Part shown: positions 25,173 through 33,516 of the stretch, in pieces
Layout: each line of letters begins with the position of its first letter
How positions within the stretch are numbered: the stretch's first letter is position 1
Origin: Jannaschia aquimarina
GTDB lineage: Bacteria; Pseudomonadota; Alphaproteobacteria; Rhodobacterales; Rhodobacteraceae
Length of the DNA: 55,782 bases
Reading direction: 5' to 3'
Assembly: GCF_000877395.1 (NCBI RefSeq)
Contig: NZ_JYFE01000005.1
Span: forward strand, 1-55,782
Position numbers and translations under genes: made by a program
Notes under the pieces: generated by a model
The model's database searches: none
The model's input: the letters and a program-made list of their open reading frames with translations, nothing else
Told to the model about the DNA's origin: nothing

Positions 25173-25238
25173 GGACTGATTTCCCGCCACACGTCCTTGT
25201 TAGCGGCCCCGGGGTGCCATTCCAACGGGAAAATGTCC
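25173..25238. promoter_or_regulatory. Inverted repeat in the lrp-cysG divergent promoter region
   Basis: GGACTGATTTCCCG (25173-25186) and CGGGAAAATGTCC (25226-25238) are near-perfect inverted copies, one arm carrying one extra base. The arms are separated by 39 bases. The second arm ends 30 bases before the cysG start. This fits a looped or two-site operator for the neighbouring Lrp protein. Confidence 0.5.
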
Positions 25239-25268
25239 TAAGTATCGAGGACGACCGCGGAGCGCCCA

Positions 25269-26648
25269 ATGAACCATTTCCCGATCTTCCTAGCCCTAGA
25301 AGGCCGCCGCGTCCTCGTCATCGGAGGAGGCGACGCCGCCGTCGCGAAGCTTCGCCTTCTGCTGAAGAGCACGGGCCACATCAACGTCGTGGCCTCCGAT
25401 CCGGCCCCCGAAATCCTCGCCTGGGCCGCGGAAGGTCACCTCACGCTCCATCGTCGCGAGCAGTCTCCCGGCGACGCGCTCTGCTGCCCGATCGCCTATG
25501 CCTGCCACGAGGACCCCGCGCGCGACGCCGCCGCGCTCCGTATGGCGGCGGCGGACGGCGCGCTCGTGAACGTGGTGGACGATCTTGCCAACAGCCAGTT
25601 CATCACCCCCGCCATCGTGGATCGCGATCCGGTCACCGTCGCGATCGGAACCGAGGGGGCGGCGCCCGTTCTCGCACGGAAGATCAAGGCCGACCTCGAG
25701 GAGCGGCTTCCCGCGTCCACGGGCAAGCTCGCGCGCATCGCCAAAGGTTTCCGCAGAATTGCAGAAGCCCTGCCGATGGGTGCAAAGCGCCGGGCGTTCT
25801 GGGCGGAGTATTACGAAACGGCCGGCCCGCGCGCCGTCGAAGCGGGCGAGGATGTGGAAGCCACGTTGCATGGCCTGCTCGACACCCATCTCGCCGCCGA
25901 GGCGCGGCCCGGCCATGTCGACCTCGTCGGGGCCGGTCCCGGCGATCCCGAACTGCTGACGCTGAAGGCACGCAAGGCGCTGGACCGTGCCGACGTCGTC
26001 ATCCACGACGCGCTCGTCCCCGATGCGGTCCTCGAACTGGCCCGGCGCGAGGCGGTTATCCTCTCGGTAGGCAAGCGCGGCTTCGGCCCTTCGACGTCAC
26101 AGGCCGAGATCGACGCGCTGATCGTCGAGCATGCCCGTGCGGGCGCTCATGTCGTCCGCCTCAAGGGCGGCGATCCGACGATCTTCGGTCGTCTGGACGA
26201 AGAGATCGAGGCGCTCGAAGCGGCTGGCGTGTCCTATGCAGTCGTCCCCGGCATCACCGCGGCCTCCGCGAGCGTCGCCGCCATCGCGCAGAGCCTGACG
26301 AAACGCGGGCGCAACGGCTCCGTCCGCTTGCTGACCGGGCACGACGTCAAGGGGTTTGCCGACCAGGATTGGCACGCGCTGTCCCGACCCGGCGAAGTCG
26401 CGGCGATCTATATGGGCAAGCGCGCCGCGCGCTGGATGCAGGGCCGGTTGCTGATGCACGGGGCCGCCCCATCCACGCCTGTCACGCTGGTCGAGAACGC
26501 GTCGCGTCCGGACCAGCGCATCCACACGGCGACACTGGCCGACTTGGCCGCCGCGACCGATGACGTCGCTGGCCCCGCCCTGATCCTGTTCGGCCTCGCC
26601 CCCCGCGCGGCGCAGGTCCAGACCCCCGCCTTCGAGGAGGCCCTTTGA
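25269..26648 (+). CDS. cysG: Siroheme synthase (multifunctional)
   Basis: 459 residues, as in E. coli (457). Makes siroheme, the cofactor of the CysI reductase downstream, from uroporphyrinogen III. N-terminal precorrin-2 dehydrogenase/ferrochelatase part (about 1-205) with the NAD loop VLVIGGGDAAVAKLR. C-terminal SAM uroporphyrinogen-III methyltransferase part (about 215-455) with LVGAGPGDPELLTLKA, VVIHDALV, RLKGGDPTIFGR and VPGITAA. The stop overlaps the next ATG (TGATG), so all following genes are probably one transcript. Divergent from the Lrp regulator. Confidence 0.96.
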   Translation: MNHFPIFLALEGRRVLVIGGGDAAVAKLRLLLKSTGHINVVASDPAPEILAWAAEGHLTLHRREQSPGDALCCPIAYACHEDPARDAAALRMAAADGALVNVVDDLANSQFITPAIVDRDPVTVAIGTEGAAPVLARKIKADLEERLPASTGKLARIAKGFRRIAEALPMGAKRRAFWAEYYETAGPRAVEAGEDVEATLHGLLDTHLAAEARPGHVDLVGAGPGDPELLTLKARKALDRADVVIHDALVPDAVLELARREAVILSVGKRGFGPSTSQAEIDALIVEHARAGAHVVRLKGGDPTIFGRLDEEIEALEAAGVSYAVVPGITAASASVAAIAQSLTKRGRNGSVRLLTGHDVKGFADQDWHALSRPGEVAAIYMGKRAARWMQGRLLMHGAAPSTPVTLVENASRPDQRIHTATLADLAAATDDVAGPALILFGLAPRAAQVQTPAFEEAL

Positions 26649-26968
26649 TGCCGAAGCCATTTACCCCCAAAGTCGTCACCGCAAATCACCTGATCGAAGG
26701 CGATGTCGTCTACCTGACCGCCGACGACGAGTGGTGCCGAGACCTGGCTCAGGCCGAGGTGATCGAGAACGAGGCCTATGCCGATCTCCGCCTCAGCTTC
26801 GCAGAGGATCAGCCCGGCATCGTCGTGGGCGCCTATCTCGCAGATGTCACCCCCGACGGCGCGCCCGCCCATTTCCGCGAGGCGTTCCGCGCGGGCGGCC
26901 CCACCAACTACCCCCATGGCAAGGCGCACGGGCAGCGGCCCGGACCGCAGCCAAGCTCGGAGGCGTGA
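26648..26968 (+). CDS. DUF2849 protein, sulfite reductase-associated
   Basis: 106 residues, start at ATG 26648 overlapping the cysG stop by one base. N-terminal half has VTANHLIEGDVVYLTADDEW, a small beta fold. The C-terminus HGQRPGPQPS is probably flexible. DUF2849 genes are found almost only between cysG and cysI in alphaproteobacteria, so the protein probably acts with CysI, perhaps as an electron-transfer or assembly partner in place of CysJ. That role is inference. One base lies between its stop and the next ATG. Confidence 0.88.
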   Translation: MPKPFTPKVVTANHLIEGDVVYLTADDEWCRDLAQAEVIENEAYADLRLSFAEDQPGIVVGAYLADVTPDGAPAHFREAFRAGGPTNYPHGKAHGQRPGPQPSSEA

Positions 26969-26969
26969 A

Positions 26970-28631
26970 ATGTACCTCTACGACGATTTCGACCGGGCCT
27001 TTCTGGCCGAGCGCAACGCCCAGTTCCGCGCTCAGGTGGCCCGCCGCCTCGACGGCAGCCTCACCGAGGACGAATTCAAGCCGCTGCGTCTGATGAACGG
27101 CGTCTATCTTCAATTGCACGCCTACATGCTGCGCGTGGCCATTCCCTACGGGACGCTGTCGTCGGACCAGATGAGGGTCCTGGCCGAACTGGCCGAGCGG
27201 TGGGACAAGGGCTACGGCCATTTCACAACCCGCCAGAACATCCAGTACAATTGGCCGCGCCTGGCGGACATTCCCGACATGCTGGACCGCCTGGGCGATG
27301 TGAACCTGCATGCGATCCAGACCAGTGGGAACACGATCCGCAACGTGACCGCGGACCATTTCGCGGGCGCCGCCGCCGACGAGATCGCCGACCCCCGCCC
27401 CTATGCCGAATTGCTGCGCCAATGGTCCACCGACCATCCGGAATTCCAGTTCCTGCCGCGCAAGTTCAAGATCGCCGTCACTGGCAGCCCCAATGACCGC
27501 GCGGTGACCCGCGCCCACGACATCGGTCTCGTGCTGAAGGAACGCGGTGGGGAACTGGGCTTCGAGGTCATTATCGGAGGCGGGCTGGGCCGCACGCCGA
27601 TGATCGGCAAGACGATCCGCGACTTCCTGCCCGAAGCAGACCTGCTGCCTTACTGCGAGGCGATCGTCAGCGTCTACAACCGCCTCGGCCGGCGCGACAA
27701 CAAGTACAAGGCGCGCATCAAGATCACCGTCCATGAGAACGGGTTGGACGAGATGCAGGCGCGGGTCGAAGAGCGGTTCGCGGAGTTGCGCCCCCTCTTC
27801 GACGGCGTCGACCAGGCACAGCTTGGGCGGATCCGCTCCATGTTCGCCGCGCCCGAATATCGGGATGGGCACGCACCAGCGGTAACGGACCCCGTTCTGC
27901 GATCCTGGATCGAGACGAACACCGTCCCGCACAAGCGCGACGACCATGCCATCGTGACGATCTCGCTCAAGGCGCATGGCGCGACGCCGGGTGACGCCAC
28001 GGCGGATCAGATGCGTCTGATGGCGGATCTGGCCGACGCCCATGCCTATGGCGAGCTCCGCATCAGCCATGAGCAGAACGTGATCCTGCCCCACGTTCCC
28101 CGCGACGCCCTGCCCGCGCTTCACATGGCGCTTGGGGCCGCCGGGCTGGGCACGGCGAATGTGGGCCTGGCGAGCGACATCATCGCCTGCCCCGGCATGG
28201 ATTACTGCGCCCTGGCCACCGCCCGCAGCATCCCGGTCGCTCAGGGCATCGCGACCCGTCTCGACGCGCTGAAGGTGGAGCACGATGTGGGTCACCTGAA
28301 GATCAAGATCTCCGGCTGCATCAATGCCTGCGGTCATCACCATGTCGGCCATATCGGGATCCTCGGCCTGGACCGCGCGGGGGTCGAGAATTACCAGATC
28401 ACGCTGGGCGGCGACGGCAGCGAGACGGCCGCCATCGGCGAGCGGACGGGTCCGGGCTTCGCCTACGACCAGATCGTCCCCGCGGTGGAACGCCTGATCC
28501 TGGCCTATCTCTCGCTGCGCGAGGGGGAGGACGAGACGTTCCTCCAAGCCTATCGCCGGGTCGGCATGGCGCCATTCAAGGCCGCGCTCTACGAAACGGC
28601 CGCGACGAGGGAGGCTGCGAATGCCGCTTGA
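26970..28631 (+). CDS. cysI: Nitrite/sulfite reductase, siroheme hemoprotein
   Basis: 553 residues. Six-electron reduction of sulfite to sulfide with siroheme and a [4Fe-4S] cluster. Cluster cysteines: Cys407 and Cys413 in CPGMDYC, and Cys450 and Cys454 in GCINACG, followed by HHHVGHIG. Siroheme-binding arginines are in the HFTTRQNIQYNW segment (about residues 80-91). The flanking cysG, cysH and fpr point to sulfite rather than nitrite as the substrate. No CysJ flavoprotein is present; Fpr and a ferredoxin probably supply electrons. Overlaps cysH by 11 bases. Confidence 0.93.
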   Translation: MYLYDDFDRAFLAERNAQFRAQVARRLDGSLTEDEFKPLRLMNGVYLQLHAYMLRVAIPYGTLSSDQMRVLAELAERWDKGYGHFTTRQNIQYNWPRLADIPDMLDRLGDVNLHAIQTSGNTIRNVTADHFAGAAADEIADPRPYAELLRQWSTDHPEFQFLPRKFKIAVTGSPNDRAVTRAHDIGLVLKERGGELGFEVIIGGGLGRTPMIGKTIRDFLPEADLLPYCEAIVSVYNRLGRRDNKYKARIKITVHENGLDEMQARVEERFAELRPLFDGVDQAQLGRIRSMFAAPEYRDGHAPAVTDPVLRSWIETNTVPHKRDDHAIVTISLKAHGATPGDATADQMRLMADLADAHAYGELRISHEQNVILPHVPRDALPALHMALGAAGLGTANVGLASDIIACPGMDYCALATARSIPVAQGIATRLDALKVEHDVGHLKIKISGCINACGHHHVGHIGILGLDRAGVENYQITLGGDGSETAAIGERTGPGFAYDQIVPAVERLILAYLSLREGEDETFLQAYRRVGMAPFKAALYETAATREAANAA

Positions 28632-29361
28632 TCTCCACGCTCTCCGGACCGCGCAGGCGGCGGAACTGAATGGTCGTTTCGCTCACGCTCCAGCCGAGGA
28701 TGTGCTCCGCGCCACCCTCGATCTGGGTGATACGGCGCTGGTGTCGTCCTTCGGGGCGGATTCTGTTGTGCTTCTGCATATGGCTGCGGCCATCGACCCT
28801 TCGGTTCCGGTGCTGTTCCTGGAAACCGGCATGCTGTTCGCCGAGACGCTGACCTATCAGCGCGAGGTGGCCGAGACACTGGGTCTGACGGAAGTGCGGC
28901 TGATACGGCCCTCTCCGGAGGACCTGTTCCTGCACGATCCCGAAGGCGATCTGCACGGCCGCGACCCCGACCTTTGCTGCACCCTGCGCAAGGTGCGCCC
29001 GCTCGAACTCGCCTTGCAAGGCTTCGACGCATGGGTGACGGGGCGAAAGCGCGTCCAGGGCGCGGCACGCGCGGGCTTGCCGATCTTCGAGGTGGAAGGC
29101 GGACGCATCAAGGCGAACCCCCTCGCCGCCTGGAGCGGATCCGATCTGGCCGCCTACATGGACACCCATGCCCTGCCCCGCCACCCGCTGGTGGCGCAGG
29201 GCTATCCTTCCATCGGCTGCGCCCCCTGCACCTCGAAGGTCGCACCGGGCGAAGATCCCCGTTCCGGTCGCTGGCGGGGGCGCGAGAAGACCGAGTGCGG
29301 CATCCATTTCGCCGGGGGCGTCGTCGTGCGCCCCGACGGCACCATCGCGAACAAGGGGTGA
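28621..29361 (+). CDS. cysH: Adenylyl-sulfate (APS) reductase, thioredoxin-dependent type
   Basis: 246 residues. Reduces activated sulfate to sulfite. The iron-sulfur cysteines CC (119-120) and CAPC (200, 203) are present, which marks the APS-using group that lacks a PAPS-specific pattern. The catalytic Cys226 is in TECGIH. The SSFGADSVVLLHM loop (about 42-54) is the nucleotide-binding PP-motif. The product passes to CysI in the same operon. No APS kinase or sulfate transporter is in the window. The start at 28621 overlaps the cysI end by 11 bases, so it is translationally coupled. Confidence 0.94.
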   Translation: MPLDLHALRTAQAAELNGRFAHAPAEDVLRATLDLGDTALVSSFGADSVVLLHMAAAIDPSVPVLFLETGMLFAETLTYQREVAETLGLTEVRLIRPSPEDLFLHDPEGDLHGRDPDLCCTLRKVRPLELALQGFDAWVTGRKRVQGAARAGLPIFEVEGGRIKANPLAAWSGSDLAAYMDTHALPRHPLVAQGYPSIGCAPCTSKVAPGEDPRSGRWRGREKTECGIHFAGGVVVRPDGTIANKG

Positions 29362-29365
29362 TCCG

Positions 29366-29782
29366 ATGCCCATCGTAAAGGATGACGGCTTTCACGCCGA
29401 CGACTGGAGCCGGGGGTTCGTGCCGCTGGCCGATCTGCCAGCCAACGGGCCCCTTTCGGTCGATGTCCCGTCGGATGCGGACCTCGCGCCCCTGCTGGAC
29501 CGTCTGCCGCAGGTCGACGCCGTTCGCGTCGATTTCCCCAGCTTCGCGGATGGCCGCGGCTTCACCATCGCCCGGCAATTGCGTCAGGCGGGCTTTGCCG
29601 GACGCCTGCGCGCCCGCGGCCACGTCATCGCGGACCAGTACGCCATGGCCCGCCGCGCCGGCTTCGACGAAGTGGAAATCGACGACGCCCTCGCCGCGCG
29701 CCAACCCGAGCCGCAATGGTTCGCACGCGCGGACTGGCGGGCCCACGACTATCAATCCCGTCTCGGCCGCCGTCGCGCCTGA
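29366..29782 (+). CDS. DUF934 protein, sulfite reduction-associated
   Basis: 138 residues, start at ATG 29366, 4 bases after the cysH stop. The core is VDAVRVDFPSFADGRGFTIARQLRQAG, then RGHVIADQYAMARRAGFDEVE. DUF934 proteins occur in proteobacterial cys operons next to cysI and cysH, and are thought to help the reductase. No catalytic motif is obvious. Members are described as oxidoreductase-associated. The position supports a role in sulfite reduction; biochemical function is unknown. Confidence 0.88.
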   Translation: MPIVKDDGFHADDWSRGFVPLADLPANGPLSVDVPSDADLAPLLDRLPQVDAVRVDFPSFADGRGFTIARQLRQAGFAGRLRARGHVIADQYAMARRAGFDEVEIDDALAARQPEPQWFARADWRAHDYQSRLGRRRA

Positions 29783-29840
29783 CGGGTTCCCCTGATCGAG
29801 ATCAACGACTACGTAACCGGAGGGGTGCGATCCGGCGCCC

Positions 29841-30710
29841 ATGAAAGACATGACCGAGCAGAGCCCCGTGACCCAAGCCGCCCAGCCCGTCAACGCGACG
29901 CCGAACCCCGTTCTGCCCGATGCGCAGACCGTCACTCAGGTGACCCACTGGACGGACTGGCTGTTCAGCTTTCGCACCACCCGTCCCGCCAGCCTGCGCT
30001 TCCGGTCGGGCGAGTTCGTGATGATCGGCCTGATGGGAGACCCCGATCCGAAGACCGGGAAGCAAAAGCCGCTGCTGCGCGCCTATTCCATCGCCTCCCC
30101 GTCCTGGGACGAAGAGCTGGAGTTCTACTCCATCAAGGTGCAGGACGGTCCGCTGACCTCGAAGTTGCAGCATATCCAGCCGGGAGATCAGATCATCCTG
30201 CGGCCCAAGCCGGTCGGCACTCTGGTTCATGATGCGCTGCTGCCGGGCAAGCGGCTGTGGTTCTTCGCCACCGGCACGGGGTTTGCGCCCTTCGCCTCGC
30301 TCCTGCGGGACCCGCAGACCTACGAGGATTACGATCAGGTAATCGTCACCCATACCTGCCGCGACGTGGCCGAACTCGAATACGGCCGTCAGTTGATCGA
30401 GAACCTGCGCGCCGACGAGATGATGCAGGAGCTGCTGGGCGAGGACACGCTCGCCAAGCTGGTCTACTACCCGACCACGACCCGCGAAGAGAGCCCCAAG
30501 ATGGGCCGGATCACGACGCTTCTGAAGGACGGGACCGTCTTCCGCGATCTGGGGATCGAGGGCATCTCGCCCGAAACGGATCGTGCGATGGTCTGCGGCT
30601 CCATGGGCCTGAATCTCGACCTGAAGGAGATCCTCGAAGGGTTCGGCCTCGAGGAGGGCGCGAATTCCGATCCCAAGCACTACGTCGTCGAGAAAGCCTT
30701 CGTCGGCTGA
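29841..30710 (+). CDS. fpr: Ferredoxin-NADP+ reductase
   Basis: 289 residues. Moves electrons between NADPH and ferredoxin, probably to supply CysI. The FAD-binding RAYSIASPSW (about residues 86-95), YSIKVQDGPLTSKLQ, the NADP loop ATGTGFAPFASLLRD (about 143-157) and the C-terminal YVVEKAFVG are those of bacterial Fpr. It starts at the ATG at 29841; 29850 is also in frame. A 58-base gap separates it from DUF934, so it may have a separate promoter. Convergent with the RraA-like gene. Confidence 0.93.
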   Translation: MKDMTEQSPVTQAAQPVNATPNPVLPDAQTVTQVTHWTDWLFSFRTTRPASLRFRSGEFVMIGLMGDPDPKTGKQKPLLRAYSIASPSWDEELEFYSIKVQDGPLTSKLQHIQPGDQIILRPKPVGTLVHDALLPGKRLWFFATGTGFAPFASLLRDPQTYEDYDQVIVTHTCRDVAELEYGRQLIENLRADEMMQELLGEDTLAKLVYYPTTTREESPKMGRITTLLKDGTVFRDLGIEGISPETDRAMVCGSMGLNLDLKEILEGFGLEEGANSDPKHYVVEKAFVG

Positions 30711-30719
30711 GGCGGGCGC

Positions 30720-31418
30720 TCAGCCGTCGCCGACCCAGGTCACGTCGTCGCCCGCCTCGATCATCTGGCGGACGGCGTCGATGGAGCGCAGGCCCTCGGC
30801 CACGCGGCGCTCCATCTCCGCTTCTGCGGCAGCGACCTTCGCGACAGCCTCGACCACACGGGGCAGGTCGTCCAACGGCACGACCACGACGCCGTCGGCA
30901 TCGCCCACGATCACGTCTCCCGTTGCCACACGCTGGCCAGCCAGCACGACCGGCAGACCCACGCGTCCCGGTCCCTTCGTAACGGGCGATCCGGGTGTGA
31001 GGCCGGTACAGAAGGCGGGCAGCCCGACCGCGCGCAATCCCGCCAGATCGCGAAGCGGTCCGTCGGTCACCAGCCCCGCGCCGCCCGCATTGCTCAGGAT
31101 GCCGGTGACCACATCCCCCGCAGCGGCACATCCGCGATAGCCCGCGAACCCGACGACCAACACCTGTCCCGGCTCGATGAGTTCCAAGCCCGCCAGCGTC
31201 GCGAGGATGTCCCCCGGTGGGTTCTCCACCGTCAGAGCCGGGCCGCAGATACGCTCCGGCAGTCCCGGCAGCGGCTTGACCTCCGGGGTCATCGCGCCCG
31301 CACCCATCATGGCATCCAGCACGTGCCCGGTGGGAGCGCTCCTCAATGCATCGACCATCGCCTCATCCGGTCGCGGCCTTCGGCGGGCGATGGTCAGCGA
31401 TTTCGGCTCTTCGATCAT
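30720..31418 (-). CDS. RraA-like / 4-hydroxy-4-methyl-2-oxoglutarate aldolase family protein
   Basis: 232 residues from the ATG at 31418 after GGGAGG. RraA/HMG aldolase fold: GDVVTGILSNAGGAGLVTDGPLRD, with Arg123 and Asp124, the pair that binds pyruvate and metal in aldolase members. Members include RNase E inhibitor RraA and class II pyruvate aldolases; conserved Asp/Arg favours an aldolase or decarboxylase over an RNase inhibitor. No neighbouring aromatic catabolism genes. The C-terminus is helical (VAAAEAEMERRVAEGLRSI). Substrate not deducible. Confidence 0.78.
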   Translation of the reverse strand: MIEEPKSLTIARRRPRPDEAMVDALRSAPTGHVLDAMMGAGAMTPEVKPLPGLPERICGPALTVENPPGDILATLAGLELIEPGQVLVVGFAGYRGCAAAGDVVTGILSNAGGAGLVTDGPLRDLAGLRAVGLPAFCTGLTPGSPVTKGPGRVGLPVVLAGQRVATGDVIVGDADGVVVVPLDDLPRVVEAVAKVAAAEAEMERRVAEGLRSIDAVRQMIEAGDDVTWVGDG

Positions 31419-31476
31419 CGGTATCCTCCCGCACGGTCCGTTTGCGCGACGTTGGTCGGCCTGAGCCATCGACGCA

Positions 31477-31505
31477 AACGAAAAGGGCCGCCCCGAAGGA
31501 CGGCC
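31477..31505 (-). terminator. Rho-independent terminator after the Ala/Glu-rich membrane protein gene
   Basis: On the minus strand GGGCCGTCC-TTCG-GGGCGGCCC is followed by TTTTCG. It lies about 20 bases past the stop at 31527. The same hairpin sequence is reused after rplI near 42.5 kb. Confidence 0.8.
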
Positions 31506-31526
31506 CGTTGCGTGATCACGGTCGGA

Positions 31527-32498
31527 TCATTGCACGTTGAAGCGCTCGCGAAGCTGGCCGATTACGGTCTCGACCATTTCGGGATTGTCCTGCGCGCTGC
31601 GGATCGCGGTCGTCAGCGTGGTCTTCACGATCTGGTTGAGATCGCTTTCCTCGACATAGGTGACGAGTTGGTCCGCATCGAAGCCTTCCGGCGTGAGCAG
31701 CGTCGTCAGGTCCGCCTCGGTGACCTCCTCGGTGCCCGCATCCTCCAGAGGAACGGTCGTCGTGGTCGCGTCCTCGCTGGCCGTCTCGCCGGTCGGCTCG
31801 GACGTGATCTCGACGGTTTCGGTCGTCACCTCTTCCGCGCCTTCCTCGATGGCGGCGGCCGCACCTTCTGCCGCCTCGGCGGTTTCCTCTGCAGCCTCGT
31901 CGATCGCGGCGTCCGTGGCGGCGGCGGCCTCCTCTGCCCCCTCCTCGATGGCAGCGGCGGCGTCGGACGCGGCGTCGGCGGCGGCGTCGCCGGTCGCTTC
32001 GAGTGCGGCCTCTGCTTCGTTCACGGCATCCGCCGCTTCTGCAGCCCCCTCTTCCAGCAGGTTGGCCGCGTCGCCCGCAGCCTCCTCGGCGGCGGCACCT
32101 GCGGCATCGACCGCATCGCCGACCTCTTGGGCCGCGCCCTCGGCGGCATCCTCGGTGGCCTCGACGGCGTCGGACGCCGCTTCGCTGGTCGCGGCCGCGG
32201 CATCTTCGGCAACCTCTTCGGCGGTGGCGCCTGCCTCTTCGACGGCTTCACCGGCCTCGGTCGTGGCCTCCTCGATCTCTTCCGCGGCGCCTTCGACGAT
32301 CGCTTCGGCGTTCGACTCGAGCTCGGCGGCGGGATCTTCGACGATCTCCACGTCGCCCTCTGCATCTTCCGTCGTCGTCAGCGGGGCATCGACCTGCGTA
32401 TCCACGACTTCCGAGCCGTCGTTCAGGCGATCTATGACGATCCAGGCCAGGACGGCGACGACCACGACGGCCAGGCCGACGATCACATTGCGGGACAT
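31527..32498 (-). CDS. Membrane-anchored Ala/Glu-rich coiled protein
   Basis: 323 residues from the ATG at 32498 after GGAG. One helix at about residues 5-22 (VIVGLAVVVVAVLAWIVI) anchors it. Then follows a low-complexity stretch of about 220 residues built from Ala-Ala-Glu-Glu-type repeats (EEAAGDAANLLEEGAAEAAD and similar), with very few aromatic or positively charged residues. It ends in a short globular part (about 275-323, LTPEGFDADQLVTYVEESDL and IRSAQDNPEMVETVIGQL). The repeat is probably a long acidic helix in the periplasm or on the membrane face. I know no family. Codon bias stays GC-rich, so it is not foreign. Has its own terminator. Confidence 0.75.
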   Translation of the reverse strand: MSRNVIVGLAVVVVAVLAWIVIDRLNDGSEVVDTQVDAPLTTTEDAEGDVEIVEDPAAELESNAEAIVEGAAEEIEEATTEAGEAVEEAGATAEEVAEDAAAATSEAASDAVEATEDAAEGAAQEVGDAVDAAGAAAEEAAGDAANLLEEGAAEAADAVNEAEAALEATGDAAADAASDAAAAIEEGAEEAAAATDAAIDEAAEETAEAAEGAAAAIEEGAEEVTTETVEITSEPTGETASEDATTTTVPLEDAGTEEVTEADLTTLLTPEGFDADQLVTYVEESDLNQIVKTTLTTAIRSAQDNPEMVETVIGQLRERFNVQ

Positions 32499-32674
32499 GA
32501 ACACTCTCCAATCGAGTCGAAAATCTTGCGGTTGTCTGCGCGAGTTGCACTTCTCCTTCAATGCGCAAGACGACCGGCGGTTCCGGGCGGCGGTGAACCG
32601 CACTTCGGCTTGAACAGATCGCCCGGAAAAGCTACCTTCTGACCCCATTACAACATCCCGAAGGAGCAACGGCT

Positions 32675-33220
32675 ATCGCCCGTAGACCCCACCACGCGCC
32701 GCCCGTGCGCGACACCGGCCCCCGCGCCAACGACAAGATCCGCGCCGTCGAAATCCGTCTCATCGGAGCGGAAGGCGAAAATCTCGGCGTCATGAGCCCG
32801 GCCAAGGCCCAGACGCTCGCCGAAGATGCCAGTCTGGATCTGGTCGAGATCAGCCCGAACGCGAACCCGCCAGTCTGCAAGATCATGGATCTGGGCAAGT
32901 TCAAGTACGAGCAGCAGAAGCGCGAGGCCGAGGCCCGCAAGAAGCAGAAGACCATCGAGGTGAAGGAGGTGAAGTTCCGCCCCAACACCGACACGCACGA
33001 TTACGACGTGAAGATGCGCAACGTTTTCAAATTTCTAGAGAACGGCGACAAGGTGAAGGTCACGCTCCGGTTCCGTGGACGCGAGATGGCGCACCAGAAC
33101 CTCGGCCGCGAATTGCTCGAACGCGTCGCCGAGGACACCAAGGAGATCGGAAAGGTCGAGAATTTCCCGAAGATGGAAGGCCGCCAGATGGTCATGATGA
33201 TCGGCCCGTCGGCCCGCTGA
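32675..33220 (+). CDS. infC: Translation initiation factor IF-3, non-canonical ATC start
   Basis: 181 residues. Binds the 30S subunit and proofreads initiator tRNA and start codon. The start is ATC at 32675: the downstream codons give [19 protein letters not shown], the N-terminus usual for IF-3 in this group, and AAGGAG sits 8 bases before it (32661-32666). A GTG at 32705 would drop ten conserved residues. IF3_N (to about residue 80) and IF3_C (about 90-178, with [16 protein letters not shown]) are complete. infC mRNAs in many bacteria start with AUU or AUC so that IF-3 represses its own synthesis. rpmI and rplT do not follow, unlike in E. coli. Confidence 0.94.
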   Translation: MARRPHHAPPVRDTGPRANDKIRAVEIRLIGAEGENLGVMSPAKAQTLAEDASLDLVEISPNANPPVCKIMDLGKFKYEQQKREAEARKKQKTIEVKEVKFRPNTDTHDYDVKMRNVFKFLENGDKVKVTLRFRGREMAHQNLGRELLERVAEDTKEIGKVENFPKMEGRQMVMMIGPSAR

Positions 33221-33247
33221 GCGCCGATCTCTGATCGCATGCCGGCA

Positions 33248-33275
33248 ACGGGCGTCCTCGGGCGCCCGTTTTTCT
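33248..33275 (+). terminator. Rho-independent terminator of infC
   Basis: ACGGGCG and CGCCCGT arms flank a short loop and are followed by TTTTTCTTT. It lies about 28 bases past the infC stop. Confidence 0.8.
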
Positions 33276-33452
33276 TTGGCCTTTCGACGAAAAAGGCGAC
33301 GCACGATGAGGGAAGATCGCGCGCCGCCTATGTCGGAAACGCCTGACGAGGGTGGCCGGCGAAACCAGTGCTTGTCCGCTGTGATGCGAGGCACCCTCGG
33401 GATGGGGAGGGAGGGAACGGGCGCCTTCGCACGGGCAAGCTGACGAGGGAAC

Positions 33453-33493
33453 CGCGACCGCAGGGGAATGTTCCCGCCCGCGAGACTTTTTTT
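33453..33493 (+). terminator. Second hairpin with seven T, maybe the end of a small RNA
   Basis: GGGAA-TG-TTCCC (33464-33475) lies inside CGCG (33453-33456) and CGCG (33479-33482) arms. TTTTTTT follows at 33487-33493. infC already has a terminator 200 bases upstream, so this needs another transcript. The 33276-33452 stretch has no gene that I can see. Confidence 0.4.
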
Positions 33494-33516
33494 CGCCGGC
33501 CGGTCGATGACGCCGA

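Noticed and set aside
33300-33480. 6S RNA, SRP RNA or RNase P RNA after infC
   Set aside because: None of the conserved core sequences I know for these RNAs is present.
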